This document shows, one piece after another, positions 53,671 through 57,722 of a stretch of 57,722 bases of DNA. The DNA lies in assembly GCA_964454335.1 (NCBI GenBank), contig CAYVVT010000019.1, forward strand, positions 1 to 57,722, in the 5' to 3' direction. The position numbers were made by a program, and so were the translations under genes. The notes below the pieces were generated by a model. The model saw nothing but the letters and a program-made list of their open reading frames with translations, did not search any database and had not been told where the DNA came from. Numbering within the stretch: position 1 is the first letter of the stretch; every line of letters begins with the position of its first letter. The stretch comes from CAYVVT01 sp964454335 (GTDB lineage Bacteria; Fidelibacterota; UBA8477; JABMPR01).

Positions 53671-54047
53671 GAAGCCAATTTCCTGATCACTTCCAGAAAA
53701 TCCGCTGGGTGAAACGGTTTACGGAAGGTCCTGGTAGCCCCAAAGACCTTGGCGTGATTCAGATAATCATCTGCCGGTGTGCCCGTGTACCCGGATACGG
53801 CCACGATCGGGGTCTTTTCAGCACTCTGGCGGATCTCACGAATGGTCTCAAGACCTTCTTTCCCGGGCATGATAATATCAGTGATCACCAGATCGATCTC
53901 AGTATCGTTGAATATCTCTATGCCCTCGGTACCATTTCTGGCCTCGAGGACCTCAAAACCTTCATCCTCCAGCAGTGTGTCAACATATCCCCGGAAAATG
54001 TCATCATCGTCGATCAGTAGAACTCTCAATTTGCGATCCTTACTCAT
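53658..54047 (-). CDS. Single-domain response regulator (receiver only)
   Basis: A 129-residue receiver with acidic pocket IDDDD, phosphorylated Asp57 (LVITDIIMP), a Ser in VAVSGYTG, and the conserved Lys in RKPFHPADF. There is no output domain. No kinase is adjacent, so its partner is elsewhere, perhaps one of the two kinases in this window. It ends one base from the DUF427 gene on the other strand. The start has only AAAGAG upstream. Confidence 0.92.
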   Translation of the reverse strand: MSKDRKLRVLLIDDDDIFRGYVDTLLEDEGFEVLEARNGTEGIEIFNDTEIDLVITDIIMPGKEGLETIREIRQSAEKTPIVAVSGYTGTPADDYLNHAKVFGATRTFRKPFHPADFLEVIRKLASALN

Positions 54048-54383
54048 ATCTCTTTTCCATTTTCAAAGCGACCCGTACTCAAATTCAATCGCAACGAGAT
54101 AAGCCACCTGGGGTTATAAGTTCAAATTCCGAGCCAATTACCATGATTGACTCTTATACCCTTGATAATAATAAATATATACCTTCACTGAGAATGCTGC
54201 AACCTGATGCTCCCTCGAATTGATTGTCGTTTAATGCTTACAAACCCTTGATTTTATTCATTACACCTATGATAGGGACTGATGGATAGTACTGAATTCT
54301 AATTGTGATCAAGCAAACATTGGAAACCAAGGCATCAATGGTTAATGTTCTTTTTTTACTAACCCCTAACGATCAGGAACATG
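54048..54383. other. Divergent intergenic region, A+T-rich
   Basis: This 336-base gap lies between the divergent response-regulator and aminopeptidase genes and should hold both promoters. A strongly A+T-rich stretch with ATAATAATAAATATATA lies at about 54165-54181. No well-spaced -35/-10 pair, repeat or small gene could be supported. Confidence 0.4.
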
Positions 54384-56345
54384 ATGCGCACAAAACGATG
54401 GCCCCTCCTCTTCCTCTTGCTGTGTACCTCTACCTACGCCATACCAGATGAGTTGACCTGCGGAAAGGCTGAGCATTGGCGACTCCATCGAGATACCGAA
54501 TTGCGTTGGATGACCAGCGAGCAGATGAAATATGATGCCCTGTATTATGCCCTGGATATCGAGTTGATCCCTGATTCCAACCTCACCCGGGGTACCTATC
54601 TCACCCGCCTGGTGATCACTGACTCCTCCATGACCGAGGTACAATTGGATTACAGCAGCCTGCCGGGTATTCGCTCGATCAGCGAGCTATGGTTGAATGA
54701 GACATCAAGCGAATTCACACACGAGAATGATCTGTTGGTGGTTCCCCTGACAACCGGAATGACCATGGGAGATACTCTTGAGATTCGTATCAGTTCTGTT
54801 ACAGGTCCTGAGCCCGGCTGCTCTAATTGCAGTTTCAACTGGGACCACGAGTATGGAGAGGATCTGATCTGGTCGAATTCACAACCCTATGACGCCCGGG
54901 ACTGGTGGCCCAGTAAGGATTATCCCATGGACAAGCCGGATTCCATGGATATCCGTATTACGGTTCCTGACGAGTTGGTGGTTGCCTCCAACGGCATACT
55001 ACGCTCAGTGGTAGAGATCGGCGATGGCCGATCCACCTGGCACTGGCACGAGGGTTATCCCATCGCCACCTATCTGGTCTCACTGGCCATATATCCATAC
55101 TTCGTATGGTATGATGAATATGTAAGTGCCGATGGGGACACACTGCCCATCGAATTCTATACTTTTCTGGATACACTGAATTCCGAACCTGACTACCTGG
55201 TTGAAAATTATCGGATGCTGCCGGAAATGCTGGCACTGTTCGAGGAGCTGTTCGGACCCTACCCCTTTCCTGATGAGAAGTACGGTCATGCAGAATGGGG
55301 AGCCGGATATGGGATGGAGCATCAGACCCTCACCAGCATGGGTGATCCCACTGAGCGCAGAGTGGCACATGAGCTTGCCCATATGTGGTGGGGCGATATG
55401 ATCACACTGGAGACCTATCATCACATCTGGTTGAATGAAGGTTTCGCGCGCTATGCCGAAGCGCTCTGGTGGGAGCATAGTAGAGGCCCGTCAGGTTATC
55501 ATCAGAAGATGGGCGACCATGAGTACTACGGTGCGGGCACCATATATGTGGAAGACCCCGATAACGACAATATTTTCCATTTCAACCTCTCATATAACAA
55601 GGCCTCATGGGTCCTGCACATGCTGCGGCATGTCGTAGGTGATTCGACCTTCTTCGATATTCTCCGTGCTTATGGTGCGACGCCTGAATTTGCCTATGCA
55701 ACAGCCACCACGGAGCAATTCAGAGATATCTGCGAGGACGTATCGGGAATGGAACTGGAACCATTCTTTGAGCAGTGGATCTACGGCAGCGGTTATCCCA
55801 ATTACCTGGCAAGGTGGTTCCAGCACGATGACACGCTGGAGGTGGAGGTCATACAGCAGGGCATCGTCTTCGATATGCCGGTAGATCTGGTGGTCTCTAC
55901 TGCCGACACACTGTTTTGGACAGTACTCCAGATAGACGAGGATCGGGAAAGCTTCTTTGTCGACCTGCCCTCAACTGCAGAAGTGACAACCATAGGATTG
56001 GATCCTTACGAGTGGATCCTGAAGAATGTTCAGATTGTTGTGGGAGTTGACGAAGAAGGGTTCTGGCCGACGGCTTTCAACCTGGAGCAAAATTTTCCAA
56101 ACCCCTTTAACGCAGGCACTCTTCTGCGTTTCAACACAGGCGGGGATCCGGGCGTTTCACTGCTCATCCATGACATTACAGGGTCATTGGTACGCAGTCT
56201 CAAACCGGGGTCAGGATCAGGGATCCAGGAATTGATCTGGGACGGCCTGTCAGATTCAGGTGCAGAACTGCCTGCCGGTATCTACATGATCACATTGTCC
56301 TCCCCGGTTGAGTCCAGGACTATCAAAACCCTTATGATAGAATAA
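54384..56345 (+). CDS. Secreted M1-family aminopeptidase with T9SS sorting tail
   Basis: A 653-residue exported zinc aminopeptidase. ATG 54384 is better spaced to AGGA than ATG 54381 and opens with a signal (MRTKRWPLLFLLLCTSTYA). The substrate-binding exopeptidase motif is GYGMEHQT in place of GxMEN, and the zinc site is HELAHMWWGD (about residues 329-338) with the third ligand in NEGFARYAEAL. The C-terminal 85 residues are a T9SS type A domain (EQNFPNPFNAGTLLRF). It trims peptides outside the cell. The next gene starts six bases after its stop, so they share a transcript. Confidence 0.95.
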   Translation: MRTKRWPLLFLLLCTSTYAIPDELTCGKAEHWRLHRDTELRWMTSEQMKYDALYYALDIELIPDSNLTRGTYLTRLVITDSSMTEVQLDYSSLPGIRSISELWLNETSSEFTHENDLLVVPLTTGMTMGDTLEIRISSVTGPEPGCSNCSFNWDHEYGEDLIWSNSQPYDARDWWPSKDYPMDKPDSMDIRITVPDELVVASNGILRSVVEIGDGRSTWHWHEGYPIATYLVSLAIYPYFVWYDEYVSADGDTLPIEFYTFLDTLNSEPDYLVENYRMLPEMLALFEELFGPYPFPDEKYGHAEWGAGYGMEHQTLTSMGDPTERRVAHELAHMWWGDMITLETYHHIWLNEGFARYAEALWWEHSRGPSGYHQKMGDHEYYGAGTIYVEDPDNDNIFHFNLSYNKASWVLHMLRHVVGDSTFFDILRAYGATPEFAYATATTEQFRDICEDVSGMELEPFFEQWIYGSGYPNYLARWFQHDDTLEVEVIQQGIVFDMPVDLVVSTADTLFWTVLQIDEDRESFFVDLPSTAEVTTIGLDPYEWILKNVQIVVGVDEEGFWPTAFNLEQNFPNPFNAGTLLRFNTGGDPGVSLLIHDITGSLVRSLKPGSGSGIQELIWDGLSDSGAELPAGIYMITLSSPVESRTIKTLMIE

Positions 56346-56351
56346 GATCAA

Positions 56352-57467
56352 ATGAGATTGCATTCCCATAGAGCTGGGGTGATGGTGGTGGTCCTGATCG
56401 CCATTGCCATCCCGCGAACACTACTGGGTTGGGGTTGGCAGGGTCATCGCTTTATCAATGAGCACGCGTTTGACTATCTGCCCGCATCCATGTCCTTCTT
56501 CGATGCGCATCAGGATTATGTTGTACAACATTCCGTCGATCCCGACACGGATCCCAATCCAGGATACTATCATTATATCGACGTTGACTATTACCCGGAG
56601 TTCTTCACTGGCACCCTTCCAGTCATCTGGGAGGACATGGTGGCGGCCTATGGCTACGAGACGGTCATTGACAATGGTACCGTTCCCTGGGTCATCGATG
56701 ATTGGGCAGACAGCCTCACAGTACTGATGACTGCCGGTCAATGGGCTGAGGTCTGGCAGATCGCCGCCGAACTGGGTCATTATGTCGCCGATTCGCATCA
56801 GGCCCTGCATCTCACCCTCAACTATAATGGACAATTGACGGGTAACTATGGGATCCACTCGCGTTATGAAACCACACTGGTGAACACCTATCTGGATGAT
56901 ATCACGCTTGGTCCTGATGAGATCTCCTATTGGGATAGCCTGCTTGATTCGGTGTTCAGTTATATTGAGGTGATCTACCCCTACGTGGCGGAGATCATCG
57001 AGGCGGACGATTTTGCCAGCGGTGGTGATCCCTCTTATGGAAATGACTACTACACCACCATGTGGTGGATCCTTGAAAGCATCACAGTAGATGCCCTGCA
57101 GATGGCCGCCGTTGATCTCGCCAGCATCTGGTACACCTGTTGGATCGACGCAGGTAGTCCTGTCCCGGGTGGACCGGTATCAGCTGATGTCGATGAGAAT
57201 GATCCAAGCTTCCGACTCCTGGAGAACTTCCCGAATCCATTCAACCCAATGACGCACATCCGGTATGAGCTTGAAAAATCAGGCCATGTTACTCTTGATA
57301 TTTATGATATCCGGGGACAGTTCATAACAAACCTGATCTCAGCCTATCAGCTACCGGGACGGTATACCGCTGGATGGTCAGCCCACGGAATGGAAGCAGG
57401 AGTCTATCTCGCGAGGCTTAACACTGTAACACAAGCTGAGGTCACCAGGCTGCTCTATCTTAAATAG
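56352..57467 (+). CDS. Secreted S1/P1 nuclease-like (zinc phospholipase C fold) protein with T9SS tail
   Basis: A 371-residue exported protein. After the signal (about 1-27) the mature end WGWQGHRFI is typical of the family, where the N-terminal Trp helps bind zinc. Further ligands are likely in HYIDVDYY, WQIAAELGHYVADSHQALHL and GIHSRYE, as in the trinuclear zinc site of S1/P1 nucleases and phospholipase C. The C-terminal 85 residues are a T9SS type A domain (ENFPNPFNPMTHIRYELE). Nuclease versus lipase activity cannot be told. It follows the aminopeptidase by six bases and is ended by a strong terminator. Confidence 0.85.
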   Translation: MRLHSHRAGVMVVVLIAIAIPRTLLGWGWQGHRFINEHAFDYLPASMSFFDAHQDYVVQHSVDPDTDPNPGYYHYIDVDYYPEFFTGTLPVIWEDMVAAYGYETVIDNGTVPWVIDDWADSLTVLMTAGQWAEVWQIAAELGHYVADSHQALHLTLNYNGQLTGNYGIHSRYETTLVNTYLDDITLGPDEISYWDSLLDSVFSYIEVIYPYVAEIIEADDFASGGDPSYGNDYYTTMWWILESITVDALQMAAVDLASIWYTCWIDAGSPVPGGPVSADVDENDPSFRLLENFPNPFNPMTHIRYELEKSGHVTLDIYDIRGQFITNLISAYQLPGRYTAGWSAHGMEAGVYLARLNTVTQAEVTRLLYLK

Positions 57468-57490
57468 TCGTATTCCCCCTGAAAACAAAA

Positions 57491-57515
57491 AGCCCCGGGT
57501 AGTCCGGGGATTTTT
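57491..57515. terminator. Strong bidirectional terminator
   Basis: A 6-bp G+C stem (CCCCGG at 57493-57498, CCGGGG at 57504-57509) with loop GTAGT, flanked by a run of As on the left (57487-57491) and TTTTT on the right. It serves the nuclease-like gene and perhaps the converging minus-strand gene. Confidence 0.85.
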
Positions 57516-57533
57516 GATGCGCTTCAGCCGTGC

Positions 57534-57564
57534 TCAATACCAATACGGCGCGTTCAATACCAAT
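57534..57564. repeat. Short tandem repeat, 20-base unit
   Basis: TCAATACCAAT occurs at 57534-57544 and 57554-57564, exactly 20 bases apart. It lies between the terminator and the end of the minus-strand gene. Only these two copies were seen. Confidence 0.5.
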
Positions 57565-57567
57565 TCT

Positions 57568-57722
57568 TTAGTCCACGTAAGACTCGTCCCAGTTGGTGAG
57601 GACCTTTGGCCAGTCATAGCTGGCGTAGCTGCCAAAACCTGTATACCAGATATTGTAGAATTCAGGGTGCGCGTCATCGGTGAGATCCATGTCCCTCTTC
57701 AGCACAGCCTTGTTGGCCACGA
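57568..57722 (-). CDS. C-terminal end of an unrecognised gene (5' part beyond the window)
   Basis: The minus-strand frame ends with TAA at 57568-57570 and stays open to the window edge, giving 50 residues. Part of it reads HPEFYNIWYTGFGSYASYDW, and it ends DESYVD. The strand is rich in Trp, Tyr, Asp and Gly, as in an enzyme or secreted protein, but no family is recognised. The rest lies outside the window, so the function cannot be stated. Confidence 0.55.
   Translation of the reverse strand, partial: VANKAVLKRDMDLTDDAHPEFYNIWYTGFGSYASYDWPKVLTNWDESYVD

Noticed and set aside
1..57722. tRNA, rRNA, CRISPR array, insertion sequence or prophage genes
   Set aside because: No cloverleaf, rRNA-like, repeat-spacer, transposase or phage signatures were recognised. 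A short tRNA could be missed by eye.

Overview
The window is a 57.7 kb stretch of a bacterial chromosome of roughly even base composition. No rRNA, tRNA, insertion sequence, integrase or CRISPR array was seen. Four secreted proteins end in a C-terminal domain of the type IX secretion (Por/T9SS type A) kind, with the 'NYPNPFNP'-like motif (genes ending at 9824, 39779, 56345 and 57467). A fifth secreted protein ends in a dockerin. Together with Fe-S and rubrerythrin peroxide defence, large PKD/FN3 secreted proteins and outer-membrane barrel proteins, this points to an FCB-group bacterium (for example Neomarinimicrobiota, Calditrichota, KSB1 or a relative). Species cannot be assigned from the sequence alone.

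Layout. 1-2.35 kb: a PLP-dependent decarboxylase (cut by the window edge and apparently frameshifted) followed by an aldehyde dehydrogenase. 2.67-7.6 kb (minus): an amino-acid and peptide use operon with a sodium/solute symporter, a lipoprotein zinc peptidase and an APC-type permease. 7.75-12.2 kb: a VIT/vWA secreted protein, an enolase-superfamily dehydratase or racemase, and a convergent BASS-type transporter. 12.6-15.8 kb: a membrane histidine kinase with its own receiver protein, then a GT-C type membrane protein. 15.8-20.6 kb (minus): a 1588-residue modular secreted protein with a CapA-type metallophosphatase domain. 20.7-25.9 kb: a CsgG-like protein, a LOG-family protein, a threonine/serine dehydratase, and a coupled sulfotransferase/DegT pair. 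26.1-30.0 kb: a large hybrid sensor kinase that is a paralogue of the 12.6 kb pair, and a PflX-like radical SAM protein.

30.1-33.1 kb is a peroxide-defence operon: a PerR-type regulator, rubrerythrin, a two-cluster Fe-S/CCG protein and a DUF3501 protein, with a long hairpin after rubrerythrin. 33.2-39.8 kb holds a TolB-like/TPR membrane protein, a small membrane protein and a subtilisin with a T9SS tail, closed by a strong terminator. 39.9-41.3 kb (minus) is a metallo-beta-lactamase/double-rhodanese persulfide enzyme. 41.5-47.8 kb is a tightly packed envelope operon: an outer-membrane barrel fused to a peptidase and a propeller, a BamB-like lipoprotein, a small membrane protein, a propeller lipoprotein and uridine kinase.

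47.8-53.7 kb is the most distinctive region. It is an ergothioneine-type operon carrying egtB, an unknown gene, an ABC ATPase, a fused substrate-binding/permease protein interrupted by a one-base frameshift, egtD and a DUF427 gene, so it combines putative synthesis and uptake. The window closes with a convergent single-domain response regulator, an M1 aminopeptidase and an S1/P1-nuclease-like protein (both T9SS substrates), a strong terminator, and the tail of a minus-strand gene that runs off the edge.
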